Shown here in pieces: positions 44,898 to 56,544 of a stretch of DNA of 64,000 bases. The stretch is taken from assembly GCA_030278955.1 (NCBI GenBank), contig JAOANR010000006.1, forward strand, positions 50,744,915-50,808,914. The letters run 5' to 3'. Under the pieces are notes generated by a model that did not search any database, had not been told where the DNA came from, and saw only the letters and a list, made by a program, of their open reading frames with translations. Within the stretch, counting starts at the first letter, position 1, and each line of letters begins with the position of its first letter. This DNA comes from Hygrophila difformis (lineage: Eukaryota; Streptophyta; Magnoliopsida; Lamiales; Acanthaceae). The translations under genes were made by a program, and so were the position numbers.

Positions 44898-45405
44898 CCT
44901 CTAAATCCCCTAAACAGTCTTAGATATAGTCTGCTTTGTGTATGCAGAATTATGCTTTGGGAGAGACAAGATTTAAATACCCACCAGATCCTCAAGGGAT
45001 TAGTATTAGGCCCAATGTGGTCTTAAGATACCTGGTATATGCCTAAAAGATATATAAATAATATTCTTTAAAAACATTAGGGATAATAGTTAAAATGGAC
45101 AACATATTAGCTAGTAAAATGATCCTTTAGAACCTTAATAATGCAAAGATATTATTAGATCCATGTTTGGATAGAATTGTGAAGATAATCGAGGTTGTGA
45201 TTACATTCTCAACATGGTTGAAAAACAACCGACTGCCGGGTGCTGAATAACAAAAGGATGGTGATGTAGTAAAGTCTGTTACAACAGATTGATGAATAAT
45301 CATTTTTGCTATGTTCGTTGTTAAGCTCATGTAATCAAAAAAAAATATATTCTCATTTTATAAACTCATGTAATTTCAACACCCATGCGCAGCGGGCGAA
45401 AAAAT
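44898..45405. other. AT-rich DNA to the Helitron-like 3' end
   Basis: No gene. A 67-residue minus-strand frame at 45330-45127 has no recognisable features. Confidence 0.4.
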
Positions 45406-45667
45406 CTAGTGTATAATAAAATTAATTACATTTACTAAATTTAAACCTCCAAATTAATCATTTCGGAAATAACATATACTTCATATGGGTTGACACTTGA
45501 CACGATATTATGGGTCATCCAAATATGTTTCTTAACTCCCTTTGTTCATTCTGGAATGTACTTTTGGCATTTTTATAATGTTAATTGTTTAAATTTGACT
45601 TAATTTTATTGGAAGTATATAATAAAATGCATAGTAAAATTGAATCTTGTTAGGTTTGTTTAATGTT

Positions 45668-45847
45668 TTTTAGGTGAATACGAGGTATCCCCAGACCCCA
45701 TTGGACCCAAGGCTAATACCACGAGGATCGGGTGGGCATTGAAGGGTTGCCTCTCCCAAAGCAGAATTCTACATGTACAAAGGCTCGAACCCGATATCTT
45801 TGCTTAAGCTGTCACAATCCCATACCACTCAGGCCAACTTCATTTGG
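45668..45847 (-). mobile_element. tRNA-derived SINE, second family
   Basis: Minus strand: A box TTGGCCTGAGTGGTATGG near 45830, B box GGGTTCGAGCC near 45790, and a 3' end of GGGGATACCTCGTATTCACC plus a short A tail. It is flanked by a 17 bp target duplication TAGGTTTGTTTAATGTT (45651-45667) and TAGGTTTGTCTAATGTT (45848-45864) with one difference. Confidence 0.88.
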
Positions 45848-46154
45848 TAGGTTTGTCTAATGTTAACATAGTTTTAAAATATATTACATTTTGTACACTA
45901 TAGATATGTATAAATGGAAGAAGAAAACAAGAGATCGAGAAAGGTTATCTTTATTCATATGTCAATATAGTAACGTCCAGACACATCAATATTTACAACA
46001 CATATGATGGGCGTATACTGTGTAGCTAACCGGCTATATATGATTTTATTTCAGAGCGATTCATGCTATGTGGTTTACTAGTTCAACTTTCATATATGTG
46101 TTATCACCAAAAAAATAAATAAATAAATAAATAAAATAAAATAAACATATCAAA

Positions 46155-46660
46155 TAGACCTATATGCCCTTCAGGCCAGGACCGAGGGGAAAGTCACACC
46201 TACCTGCCCGTCAGGCCAGGACCGAGGGGACAGTCACACCTATCTGCCCGTCAGACCAGGACCGAGTGGACAGTCACACGACCGAGGGTACAGTCACACC
46301 TATCTGCATGTCAGGTCAGGACCTAGGGGACAGTCACACTTACCTGCGCCAGGACAAAGGGGACAGTCACACCTACCTGCTCGTCAGGCCTGGACCGAAG
46401 GAACAGTCACACCTATCTTCCCGTCAGGCCAGGACCGAGGGGACAGTCACACCTATCTGCCCGTCAGGCCAGGACCGAGGGGACAGTCACACCGACTTGC
46501 CCACCAGAACAAGACCGAGGGGATAGTCTATCAAATAGGCCTACCTGCCCGTCAGGCCAGGACCGAGGGTACAGTCTATCAAATAGTCCTACCTGCCCGT
46601 CACGCCAAGACCAAGGCGAAAGTCACCAACTAGACTTATTGGCCTGGTCAGAGGGGATAG
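46155..46660. repeat. About 40 bp minisatellite in the U3 of a Tat-like element
   Basis: About ten imperfect copies of CTGCCCGTCAGGCCAGGACC-GAGGGGACAGTCACACCTAC. The long plus-strand frame across it (46164-46526) is just the repeat translated and is not a gene. It lies upstream of a TATA box and a gag remnant, so it is probably the U3 of that element's LTR. Confidence 0.85.
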
Positions 46661-46968
46661 TATACTAACTAGACCCATTGGCTCGGCAGGGAGGATAATC
46701 TATCCTTTTTTATCCTAACGTGTAAGTCATCACGTGTAAGTCATCGTCAAAGCAGTTACCAGCCAGGGAAGATAGCCTACCAACTAGATCCATTAGTCCG
46801 TCCGGCCAGGCCATGGAGGATGACTAGACCTATATGCCCGTACAAAGAATAGTAGAACAAAAGCTAAAACTACTTAATCCTAACAGACTGGAAGACAATC
46901 GTAGTCATCAACAGCGGTTACCAGGTGCACTACCAAGGCAGTTTCACGGATGGCGGTTATGGACGGCC

Positions 46969-46978
46969 TATATAAATA
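46969..46978 (+). promoter_or_regulatory. TATA box of the Tat-like element
   Basis: CTATATAAATA followed about 30 bases later by a likely start region (GGAGAAAGGGACAATCAACACC), typical of plant Gypsy LTRs. Confidence 0.6.
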
Positions 46979-47274
46979 CTGGGCAACCCAATGGAGAAAG
47001 GGACAATCAACACCACATCAACACTCCTCTGGAGATTTTATTTTATCTTAGTTTTTAGTTTAATTTCTCTAGTTTAGTTTGTAGTTTGTAGATTGTAGTT
47101 GTTTCAGTAATTAAGTTTTTGTAATTAACAGTGGGCGAGAAATTCAATTCTTGTTCATTGTTTTCTCTGATAAATTTGAAGGCGCAATCCAACGAAGGGA
47201 ACTTTTCAGTTTCTATCGTCTCAGGCCTAGAAGGGCCTTACTATTTGTTGTTATCCAATTCATGCAATACTAAA

Positions 47275-47293
47275 TTGGCAACCACAATGGGAG
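47275..47293 (+). promoter_or_regulatory. Possible primer-binding site of the Tat-like element
   Basis: TTGGCAACCACAATGGGAG resembles the TTGGCGCCC-type sites of Tat elements after loss of CpG. It marks a likely LTR end, but the match is poor. Confidence 0.3.
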
Positions 47294-47338
47294 ATTAAAC
47301 AATCAACTACGATAGATCAATTAGCGTATCTAGATCAA

Positions 47339-48711
47339 TTGGATCGATTGGTGTTAAGATCACGAATTGTAACACGAACAAACATGTGTACTCCTCGAAA
47401 CACCACCGATCTGTCTGCATCTGCAACTCCAGTAATGCCTACAACAGGGCAAAGTACTGGTGTAAATCCACTAATGGACTTAATACCCGCGAACGTAATG
47501 GCCCAACTTGAGGAGATGCTGGATAGCCGCATCCAGGCTATGAAAAGTGAACTCTATGCACAAGCATCACTCAATCTAGATTTTGTGCTCTTGGGCCGTA
47601 TGTGGCCGGGATGGGCGGCTTTTCAAATTGGGCAACAAATGCCCCTGCGGGACAAGTTCCATATATGCCACGCCCACATGGGCTTACGCCATCATTTGGG
47701 GGAGGGTATATACAATCCAAAATTTTTATATGCCAGAGTATGGCAACGTTTGGCATCAGAGGCCTTCAGAAACATACCCAAACAACATCACACGAGGCGA
47801 GCAACCCGTCGTTATCCCCAGGGATGTAGATCACCACCCAATGGACACATCCCCCATCAGACCGATCGATGACTTAGGGGCAACACAAGAGCCTGTGAGG
47901 CCACCAGTGTTTAACCCAACTGCTCCTAATATCCAATTCACCTCACCAATGATGCATGTTCATTCTCCAGACATGCAAAACCAATGACCGTCATTTGATG
48001 GTGTCAATCCTAACCCCAATCGACCAACCCCTCAGCAGCGCCCTGTGGTTGATCAAGATGTCTTGGCGGATATGTTACAAGATCAATTGGGCCTGAATGT
48101 GAGGTCAACTGGTCGAATGACTTACCAAAAGCCATACCCTGATGCCATCACTCGTGATCATCCTCTTCCTAGGGGTTTTAGAGTGCCCGATTTTTCCACA
48201 TTCTCAGGTGAGGATGACTCGTGTACCATCGAGCATATTGGGAGGTTTACAGCCCAATTAGGAGAAAATATGAGAAACCCCTACTACATAATGCAGTTAT
48301 TTTCCTTATATCACTAAGACTGCAATTTCGTGGTTTGCCAACTTACCTCCTGGCCACTTCAGAATGTGGGAAGATATGGAGGGGGCTTTCCACACCTGCT
48401 TCTTTAACCCAGTCCCGTCGGTGTCAGTTATTGACATAGTGGACACCGAACAGTTGCCTAAAGAGCCAGTCATTGTGTTCATAGAACGTGTACGATGTTT
48501 AAAGTCACGATACTCAACTGCCATTGATGAGTGCGAACTGACTAAGATAGTGGTCAGGAATATGACATCTAAGTACAAGGATCAATTAATTGCCCATGAG
48601 ATTCCAAATTTTTCGGCTCTTGCATCAAAGGCCATACGTTTGGAAACTTTGTTTAAAGAACAAAATGGCGACAATATGTGGGTAGTGTTATGGTCTCGCC
48701 AACTAGATTGA
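47339..48711 (+). pseudogene. Tat-like Ty3/Gypsy gag, broken
   Basis: Gag of a third Gypsy element, on the plus strand. An N-terminal part (MDLIPANVMAQLEEMLDSRI) is followed by a low-complexity region in shifted frames. From 48045 come YQKPYPDAI and LPRGFRVPDFSTFSGED with EHIGRF, the hallmark Tat gag start. After a frameshift near 48310 the capsid continues (KYKDQLIAHEIPNFSALASK) to 48711. At least two frameshifts and an in-frame TGA near 47985 break it. Its downstream pol is absent because the second Athila element inserted at 48749. Confidence 0.78.
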
Positions 48712-48748
48712 GTAATACATGCTTATGATATATGAGCATCCTTGGGGC

Positions 48749-50723
48749 TGATGAGTTATTTTCACTACTCATATTTTACCACAAGCGGATGGTTGTCATC
48801 AAGTAATAAAAACCGGTGAATACCGGATCGAATCACAGGGAATTTCAGAATAGTATTTCATTCCGGAAAAGATTTTGATTGCTTTTAAGTTCATTAATTA
48901 TATTTTATATATTTAAAAAGATTTTGATTAATTCTAATGGTGATTAAATATTAAATAGTGACATTAAATTTAAAATAGAGCAAGTTAAAATTATAATTAA
49001 TAATAATATAAATGGGAGATGCTTGTAAGATTTTAAATATTGCCGTCTTTATATAAAATAGAAATTGCATATTGATTTAGCATTTTCCAATGTCTAAAAA
49101 GATCAATTTCTTAAAATTAATTATTTTATAAAGATTAAAAATATTATAATATTCTACAGCTCAAATTATGCTTAAACAGATTTCATGGAAGCTGATTAAA
49201 TTATCTAACATTCTGCAATCATTATTCTAGGCCTAAATTTGAGTCTTTTCCAAGCATACAAATTTTCCTATAGCAATTAATAGGCACTTTTCATTTCCCA
49301 AATCATTGTGCACATGCCAGAATCCATTTTTAAGGTAATTTATTTCCAATTCCGGTACTAAAATATTAATTCTACTTTTTATCTCCCGATTTAGCAAAGC
49401 AGAAGTCACAGAATTGGATTCTAACATTTAATTATGCAGAACAGTGTAAATAATTAATAATTATGGTAAAATAATAATAAAACATGGTAAACTGGATTTT
49501 AATACTAAATTTAGAATGTGAACAGATTGATATTTTGCCAGATTAAATTAATGCAGATTTAGACAGATTGATCGATCATATTAAATTTAGCAGATTAAAA
49601 TTACAGATTCCAGATTCCTACTAAAACACAATCATCGATCAATTTTAAGCAGGCAATATATAACCCTAATTCAAATTCTAACATCATTACAGATTAATCC
49701 AGATTACAACATAAACAGCGACATATTATATTACTTCCATAAAAAGATAAATTCATACTTCAAAGTGATTCTGAACTCCCGTTCTAGAACACTTCTAACA
49801 CGAACAATATAGAAATCCGTCTACAAATTTGAAACATAATAGCAGATTATATTTAGAGGCAAATTCAATTCATTACAAAGCAAGAAAAAGAAAGGCAACA
49901 CCTAGAATAGGAAGAACACGCCCAGAACAACGTTCTTGAAGCATTCCCCCGGCTTGATTTTGTGTTTCTGGCCTTCTTCGCCCATTGGAATGTGTTTTCA
50001 GAGAGTTTTCTGTCGAATGTTATGAGTCTGTGTATGAAGAAATGATGAAAAACCGCGTTTAAAATTGAGTTCGGGAGGTTAGAAAACTGCCCAACCGCGA
50101 TTGTGGCGCAAAAAGTGGTGCTCCGAAGAGGTTTTCGGCACCACCAAGGAGAGCTGGCGCATCCTGACATTTTCCAAATTTTCTCCTGCGGCGCAAAAAG
50201 TGGCGCTCCAAGGTGCTTTTCGGCGCCGCCAAGAAGGTGCGGTGCATTCTGACTATTTCCTAAAATTCAGCCCGCGGCGCAAAATGTGGCGCCTGGAGGG
50301 CTTTTTATGCGCCACCAAGAAGGTGCGGCGCATCCTGAAGCTTTTTCCAATCCGAAATTTTCCTAAGTGTTGATGCGGCGCCTGAGCATTATTTTAGGCG
50401 CCGCCATGCCTATGTGGCGCATTCTGGAGCTTTTCCAGTGTTGAAAATTCCGAATTTGACATCCTTTGTCCTCCGAACATCTTCTTTCTTCATTTTAATG
50501 CCTGAAACATCATTGCAACGTATTAGAATTGCCAAAGTCTTATTATTAAGCATAAAACAAGGTAAATTGGACTCGGATAAGCTCAATTTAACCGGTCTTA
50601 TTAATATTTACAAATCACATGAAATATAAACTAAAAGCAGTAAAATAGGGTCTCATGCATGCAATTTAGGTTCGTTTTAACACAATTTAAGCTTATTTAT
50701 ATGTGGTTTCACAGGGTGCATCA
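48749..50723 (-). repeat. 3' LTR of second Athila element, 1975 bp
   Basis: On the element strand it starts TGATGCACC just after the PPT and ends AACTCATCA, so the ends TGATG/CATCA are inverted repeats. It contains a GGCGC palindromic array at 50097-50430 and a TATA-like TTTTAAAC at about 50056-50064. The second LTR is outside the window, so the borders rest on the termini and the PPT. Confidence 0.7.
50097..50430. repeat. GGCGC palindromic array in the LTR
   Basis: About four units of roughly 85-100 bases, each with GYGGCGCAAAAWGTGGCGCT, then TTTTNGGCGCCRCCAAG, then TGCGGCGCATYCTGA. Each unit therefore holds GGCGC words in both orientations. Confidence 0.88.
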
Positions 50724-50762
50724 ACATCCTCACACTTAAATATTGCTCGTCCCTTGAGCAAT
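50724..50762 (-). promoter_or_regulatory. 3' PPT and stem-loop of second Athila element
   Basis: Element strand: perfect stem ATTGCTC/GAGCAAT around AAGGGAC, then TTTAAGTGTGAGGATGT directly against the LTR start TGATG. Same layout as 10715-10751. Confidence 0.65.
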
Positions 50763-52164
50763 GAGATCAATTAACACATCAACTTGCCAATCAAGATAAT
50801 AAAGATAAAGTCTTTATAGTTCTGCCAAACCATAGATTTCAACAACAAAATGAGCTAAGAGGGTTCAAAGTTTAATGTACTAGAACTAGGCAAATTGATA
50901 TGCATCAGCTATTAGAACCAGATACCCAAAGCACTTACAATACAGAAAACAGATTAATTATACATAGCACTCAATATGGGAAAGTGAATAATGTAAATAT
51001 GCTTTTCTATTCCAGTCTTTAAACATGCTCAATCCATGGCTAGGTTTAACTATATTCTAGACACTTTGGCTGAGTTGTAGACGGTTGAATTCCAAAAGCT
51101 ACTCGTGTCACCGAATATGTGCCAGTCATCCAGTCAAGAGTTTATTAATTTTTATTGAATCCCCCTTTTTAATATGCTATTCTCTCTTTTTTTTTTTGAT
51201 CTTGCATTCTTCAATATATTTTTTTCTTTTTCTGTTTGCAAGATTTAAGTACCATTTTTTTTTTCCGAATATAGGGTTTCACTCTGACTTTATTTTAATT
51301 AAGCATTTAAAAAGACTTGGAACGAGCATATTTATTTATAAATAATGATAACTCTCCACATTTTAAATAACTAGTCTAATTAATCAAATAGTTTTCTGCA
51401 AGGTAAATAGAATTGTCACCAATAGCTCAAACAACTTGCATAGCAATTTGACAAAGTCTAGGACTTTAAACTAAGAAACCTAATATTCATTAAGTTGTAA
51501 AATCGGATTAAAGCAGAACATTTAGACTTATTTGAATTTTCTCCAGATTGACAATGATGTGATAATCTCTAGATAATAGCACCACTGGGAAAACACAATT
51601 TAAATTTAAAATAGTTAATCATGCATGTACCATTTTATTCAAAGCATAATAAATAGTAAAATAAAATTAAATCAAGCTCTTACCACATACTTCATGCAAA
51701 TTGATAACATATAACATGAAAAGATCACACCTGGAATGTTTAGATCCTAGGAATTCTTTCACCATCTTGGATGTCCCCTTTTTGTTTGCTTCTTCTTGGC
51801 ATATCCTGTTTCTTTATATATTTATATAGTATTTGCTCATACAAAAGATAATTGTTAGAACACATGGTAATTTATGAATTAAAACAATTAAATTCCATCC
51901 ATAATTTATTTAATTTCAGATTTTTATTATTTTAAATTTTAAATTTCAGATTTTTAATTTTTATTAACTCTTTTCATTAATTAAATAAAAATGGACAGAT
52001 TTAAATAAAATATTAAATTTCATAAACTTACCAAAAGCAAAATACCACAAGTTCTAGCAACTATTACATAAAGATGCTAATTCAAATAAGCAAAATATTA
52101 TCAAAATTATTCGAACTATTACAAATTAAACCAAAAAAAAGAGCAATCCTATCTAATCAAAAAT
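50763..52164. other. 3' non-coding internal region
   Basis: AT-rich, with T-rich runs at 51185-51265 on the plus strand. No domain seen. It is probably the 3' untranslated region of the second extra ORF. Confidence 0.6.
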
Positions 52165-53619
52165 CTAGATTTCTAAAGATCTATCCGAATCATCTACTTC
52201 ATCTTCCCTAGGATCATCATCACTATCTTTAGAGCTCGAATCAGTAGGAGGAGCATATTGATCACCTAAACTTTCAGACATGAAATACTCAAGTCTGGAA
52301 GAAAGTCGTGCAAACTGTGTCCGTGTACTATCCTCCTTCCTCTTCATCTCGGCTCTAAGCTGATGAATCTCATAGGTCATCCTATTAATTGCGATCTCTA
52401 CAGGCTCTGCCCTAGTACCAGATGTACTAGGTATATCAGGATGACGTGTGGGTGCCTCACGGGGTGCAGTAGGGTAAACAAGCTCTGCATATCTTACTCC
52501 AGGCTTATTATAGTAATTCTTGAAAGAGATAGGAGACTTTGGTTTCAAATCATGAGCATAAGCCGTCATGTCTACTCCAGCTCTCTCACAAAGTGTCCAG
52601 ATAAGTGCAGGGAATCCAAGTACAGTCCTCGCAGCATCAGATGCAATGCTATCCAGCTCATGTGCTATCATCTCTCCAACATCGATAGGCAACCCATTCT
52701 TCACACAGTACACAAAATACAGCTCTTCTACACCAGGCTGAGAAGTGTGTGAAGTAGGAAAAACCTTATGCTTATAAAGCAAGTAGAGCTGATATAGCGG
52801 TGCATCTATCAAAGTGGCAACAACTCTCTCTTTCTTCTCCCCTACGTAGGCAACTTTCCTTTGATTCTCAAACATCTCCTTTAAGATCATTTTCTCTAAT
52901 TCCGGTCCTCCTTCCTCCTCATAAATAGGCTCATGGAAATTTTTCTTCTTTGTAGCCGGACAAGAGACATCCTTAGTTCCATAGAGCTCATTAATTATGG
53001 CAGGACCATATGGTACGGGCACTCCTCTAATCCATGAAGTAAAATGCTCGTATCGGGAATTGCATAAGAATTGTCTGGTAAGCTTCCAGGAATAAATTCC
53101 GGTTGGATGCTCAGCAAACTTCATCCATCCTCGACTCATCAAAGCATTATGAACCAGAACTCGATCCATATCATCTTCAGTAAATCCCTTATCTTGGATA
53201 ATCCATCTTTTCACCATTCTTTGATAGTAGGAATAGGCCTCCTGATTTATAAAGATCGCCGGATTGAAATTGTCTCCGGTTAGTTCTTCTAGAGGGGGTG
53301 TATCATCCTTTCTATTATGACTCTTCCTCTTGGTTTTAGAACCACGTGGACCCTCCGGTGAAATTTCCTCCGGAGATTCAGCATCATCCTCCTCTTGCTG
53401 TGGATCATCCTCAGATGGTTGAGCAGAATTGAAGGAAGTTTCGTTTCCATCCAATGAATCAGGAGCCACCAAATCATTTACAAACAAATCTTCAGCACCC
53501 ACAGCAGCCGGCTCCGAATTAGGTTTTCTAATAACAAGTGGCTGCGATGGGGCAGGCTCTGTGGCTTTCTGTTTCTTTCCACCATTGTTTCTCGGGTTAT
53601 TCTTTCTCTTTGGTCTCAT
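52165..53619 (-). CDS. Second extra ORF: plant transposon-associated domain protein, intact
   Basis: An uninterrupted frame of 484 residues. It has a basic N-terminus (RPKRKNNPRNNGGKKQK) and an acidic low-complexity region to about 120. The conserved domain found in many plant Athila/Tat third ORFs (annotated as 'putative plant transposon protein') follows at about 130-390: KRWIIQDKGF, GIYSWKLTRQFL, NELYGTKDV, LYLLYKHKVFPTSH, GLPIDVGEMIAHEL, FPALIWTLCERAGVD. A helical segment and a Ser/Asp-rich acidic end close it. There is no signal peptide or membrane segment, so it is not a classical envelope. A TATA-like box lies about 115 bases upstream at 53733-53745. It is intact although pol of the same element is heavily broken. 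Molecular role unknown. Confidence 0.8.
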   Translation of the reverse strand: MRPKRKNNPRNNGGKKQKATEPAPSQPLVIRKPNSEPAAVGAEDLFVNDLVAPDSLDGNETSFNSAQPSEDDPQQEEDDAESPEEISPEGPRGSKTKRKSHNRKDDTPPLEELTGDNFNPAIFINQEAYSYYQRMVKRWIIQDKGFTEDDMDRVLVHNALMSRGWMKFAEHPTGIYSWKLTRQFLCNSRYEHFTSWIRGVPVPYGPAIINELYGTKDVSCPATKKKNFHEPIYEEEGGPELEKMILKEMFENQRKVAYVGEKKERVVATLIDAPLYQLYLLYKHKVFPTSHTSQPGVEELYFVYCVKNGLPIDVGEMIAHELDSIASDAARTVLGFPALIWTLCERAGVDMTAYAHDLKPKSPISFKNYYNKPGVRYAELVYPTAPREAPTRHPDIPSTSGTRAEPVEIAINRMTYEIHQLRAEMKRKEDSTRTQFARLSSRLEYFMSESLGDQYAPPTDSSSKDSDDDPREDEVDDSDRSLEI

Positions 53620-53732
53620 GATGGCAGAATTTAGGAGGACGGAATTGAGATTAGAAAGCTAATTAAATTGGAAGAGAAGAGAATTGACATATTTGGTGGA
53701 ATATAATGAGAGTGATGATCGATCGGTCCCCT

Positions 53733-53745
53733 CCTTTTAAAGATG
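53733..53745 (-). promoter_or_regulatory. TATA-like box upstream of the second extra ORF
   Basis: Element-strand CTTTAAAAGGAGG 114 bases before the ATG and downstream of the GGCGC array, followed by a CT-rich leader. Confidence 0.45.
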
Positions 53746-53911
53746 GTGAAGTCTTGATTTTGTTGAGATATGGAGTGATTGATTTAATGTAGATCCAAAT
53801 ATACACTAAACATATAATTTAGAGCCAGTATAATGCTGTTTAGGATCCCAAAAATCGATTAGATATGATTTGAATCTTTTGGATTCGCGGATTTTTGAAA
53901 AATTCGCGTCG

Positions 53912-54248
53912 GTGGCGCAAAAAGTGGCGCTCCGAAGCCAATTTAGGCGCCACACAGTGAGTGTAGCGCATTTTAAAAATAAAATAAAATTTAAAAATAA
54001 TCCGCGGCGCCAAAAGTGGCGCTCAAAGGGGGTTTTAGGCGCCGCACAGTTGATGCGGCGCATCCTGAAGCAAACTTGGAAAAATTCTCATTTTGCGGCG
54101 CCAAAAGTGGCGCTTCAAGGCAGATTTAGGCGCCACCAAGCACATGCGGCGCATTTTGGAAAAACTTAGAAAAATTTCTACGTTTTGTGGCGCATAAAGT
54201 GGCGCTGGAAGGCATTTTTAGGCGCCACGGAGCATATGTGGCGCATTC
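53912..54248. repeat. GGCGC palindromic array, internal copy 1
   Basis: Four units of about 85 bases, same design as in the LTR: GYGGCGCMAAAAGTGGCGCT, TTTTAGGCGCCRC, RTGYGGCGCATYYTG. It lies upstream of the second extra ORF. Confidence 0.88.
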
Positions 54249-54680
54249 TGTGCCAAATTCGGGCAGAATGTGTTTTTCCTAAGTTCATCCCCATGATGTC
54301 CAACATCTCCAAATCACTCAACAATACCAATTTCACTTCTTCCACACCTCAATCAAGTCCAAATAAACTTCATTGATCTTTTCAACAGTTCAAAACAACT
54401 CAATCTAACATGCTATTGGTAAGAGCTACTTTATTGAATTTAAAAACAACTCAAAACCTTATAAGCTAAATAACAACTATCTAATGCTTCATATAATCAA
54501 AATGACTCGAATTACGGAAATAATATATCTAAGATAGCAAAATAGTAGGAAATAGAGTTAAGACAATACAATCCCAACTGAAAATCAATTAGAATGTAGC
54601 AAAGTGAAATCCATCAATACACATAGGCTTACTAATACATAGGTCCTATCATGATCAAAGCCTATCTATATCCATGTGAA

Positions 54681-56544
54681 TCAATCAGAATCATCCTCAG
54701 AATCGTCATTGTCTCCTACTTCCTCAGATCCATCTCCAGCATCAGCATCCTCAGCATCATCATCTCCATCCTCGCTACCATCTCCAGAGCCTACATAGTC
54801 CTCATCATCATCGTCCTCAGAAGGTGTCTGAGGAGCAACATATCTCTGTCCTAAACTCTGGGACATGAAGAACTCCAGTCGGGCTGCGTGGTAAGCCTGG
54901 GCTCGTGCATTCTTGGCTATCTGATCAGCTAAGAAATGGTGCCTTTGAGCTGCAAGTAAGGCATGCTCATTCACCGTGTTCAGTAAGTTCTGTTGGTTTA
55001 TCAATAAAGTCCTAGCCCACTCAGGCTCTCCCTGATACTGATGTGACTGCTGTGGCTGAGCTCTGCCTCGCCCTCTACCTCTGCCCCTACCGCCTCGGGT
55101 ACCCCGGGTGGACTGTGAAGGAGCTTCAGAATGCTCCTGGCTCCCCTGTGATGGTGCAGGTGGTGACTGCCTAGGCAGCTCTCTGGGAAGTATCATAGGT
55201 TGGCATCTTATGCCAGGCAACTTGAAGTTCTTCTTCCCAAATGGAATCGGGGGCCTCATTCTCCAGTCTCTATCAAACTGCCCCATGTTTACTCCTGCTT
55301 GAGCACAAAGTAGCCATATCAAACTGGGAAACATAAGAGCTGGCCTCTTAGACACCCCCGGTGTCTGTCTCAGCTCAAGCGATACAAGCTCTCCCATATT
55401 GATAGGGCTTCCCATCTTGATGCAATATGGAACATACATATCCAGGGCAGTGGGTCCAGAGGTGTGAATCGAAGGACTCAATCTTGATCTATAGAACATG
55501 AGGAGCTGGTACATGTAGCCTACTCATGTCATCATCATCACATGTGAGGACGTCCTCCTGGCCCTCAAACATAGACATCAGTACAAGTTTCTTAAAATCC
55601 TCCCTGTCATCTACTCTCATCACCGGCTCCCAGAAGTCTCTGCCGTAGGGCACATCCATTACTCCAAATATCTGATTAATGTGCTGAGGAGTGATGGACA
55701 CTCTGACCCCAAAAATCCAAGAATCCTCCTCCTCAGCATTGGCTAGAAATAGCCTAGTCAGCTCCCATGAATATGATCCAGCCGGGTGTCTCACAAATCT
55801 CTCCCTACCCCTGGATCTAATAGCATCTCGAAGCAAAGGGTGCTGTAAGTCTCTGTCTGAAAAACCCCTATCTGCAATGATCCTCTTTTTGTGGAATCTT
55901 TTGTACAGCTCATATGCCCTGGCACTCCTGAATATAGTGGCATCGAATATGCCATCCTTGATATACAATAGCTCAGGGACATAGGCTCTGGGATCTTGCC
56001 TTTTCTGTCCTCCCCTTGCCGGTTGCTCCTCTTGCTCCTCCTGATCAACCTCATCATCATCTTCCTCCCCACCCACAGCCTCAGGGACAGGCTCTTGAAT
56101 AACTAATGCAGCAGATCTCCCTCTCCTAGGTCAAGAGGAAGTGGAACTCGTGGCGGGTGCCTTCCCCCAAGAGGCTCTAGATGGGGCCTGTGAATGGTCA
56201 GATGCCTCAGGCTGCTCAGGCTAAAGGGGCTGGTCAGGCTGATTGACCTCCTGCTGGTCATCAGCGGGTGCAGTAATATGCCTTGAAGAAGCACCACTCT
56301 TGGACTTACTCTTTCTGAAATAAGAAAGAAGTCCCTTAGACTTGGAAGCACCTCCTGAGCCCTGTGGTGGATCCATCTGTATCAGATTTTTCGTACGGAG
56401 TCTACGATGTTCAAAAATATGCTCATCAGGAATAGGAGTAGGAATGCTATCCGGTGACTGTGGATCATAAATCCCCATCCTTCCCTCGGGCATGGGTATA
56501 TACCTATAACCCGATTTCTTAGGGAGGTTTGGAGGATTATACAT
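54681..56544 (-). pseudogene. First extra ORF: paralogue of the second, broken
   Basis: Blocks 56544-56221, 56220-55489 and 55514-54681, separated by a TAG, a second stop near 56130 and a frameshift near 55510. The middle and last blocks are clearly related to the intact ORF at 52165-53619: KKRIIADRGF, GSYSWELTRLFL, INQIFGVMDV, GSPINMGELVSLEL, FPSLIWLLCAQAGVNM, LEFFMSQSLGQRYVAP. An arginine/glycine-rich stretch (GTRGGRGRGRGRGR) and a long Asp/Glu/Gly-rich end are specific to this copy. A 3' splice-site-like TTTTTGTACAACCAG lies 11 bases before the ATG. Tandem paralogues in the same element imply duplication or recombination between elements. Confidence 0.8.

Larger units (their letters stand above)
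36051..45409 (+). mobile_element. Putative Helitron with nested insertions
   Basis: The left end is A|TCTATATAATAAATCC, a typical plant Helitron 5' end. The right end is CCCATGCGCAGCGGGCGAAAAAATCTAG|T, a GC-rich hairpin-like sequence followed by CTAG and a host T. Helitrons insert between A and T and end CTRR, so both ends fit. No Rep/helicase ORF is present, so it would be non-autonomous. The interior holds a MITE with a Copia element, a MULE and a SINE. Diverged direct duplicates inside (36290-37420 against 41940-42700) leave open that these are two related copies rather than one element. Confidence 0.42.

Noticed and set aside
46164..46526. 120-residue frame with GPRG/GDSHTYL repeats
   Set aside because: It is a 40 bp minisatellite read through. 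Length divisible repeats stay open by chance.
52165..56544. Classical envelope genes in the second Athila element
   Set aside because: No signal peptide, membrane segment or glycosylated ectodomain. The conserved domain is that of plant retrotransposon third ORFs of unknown role.
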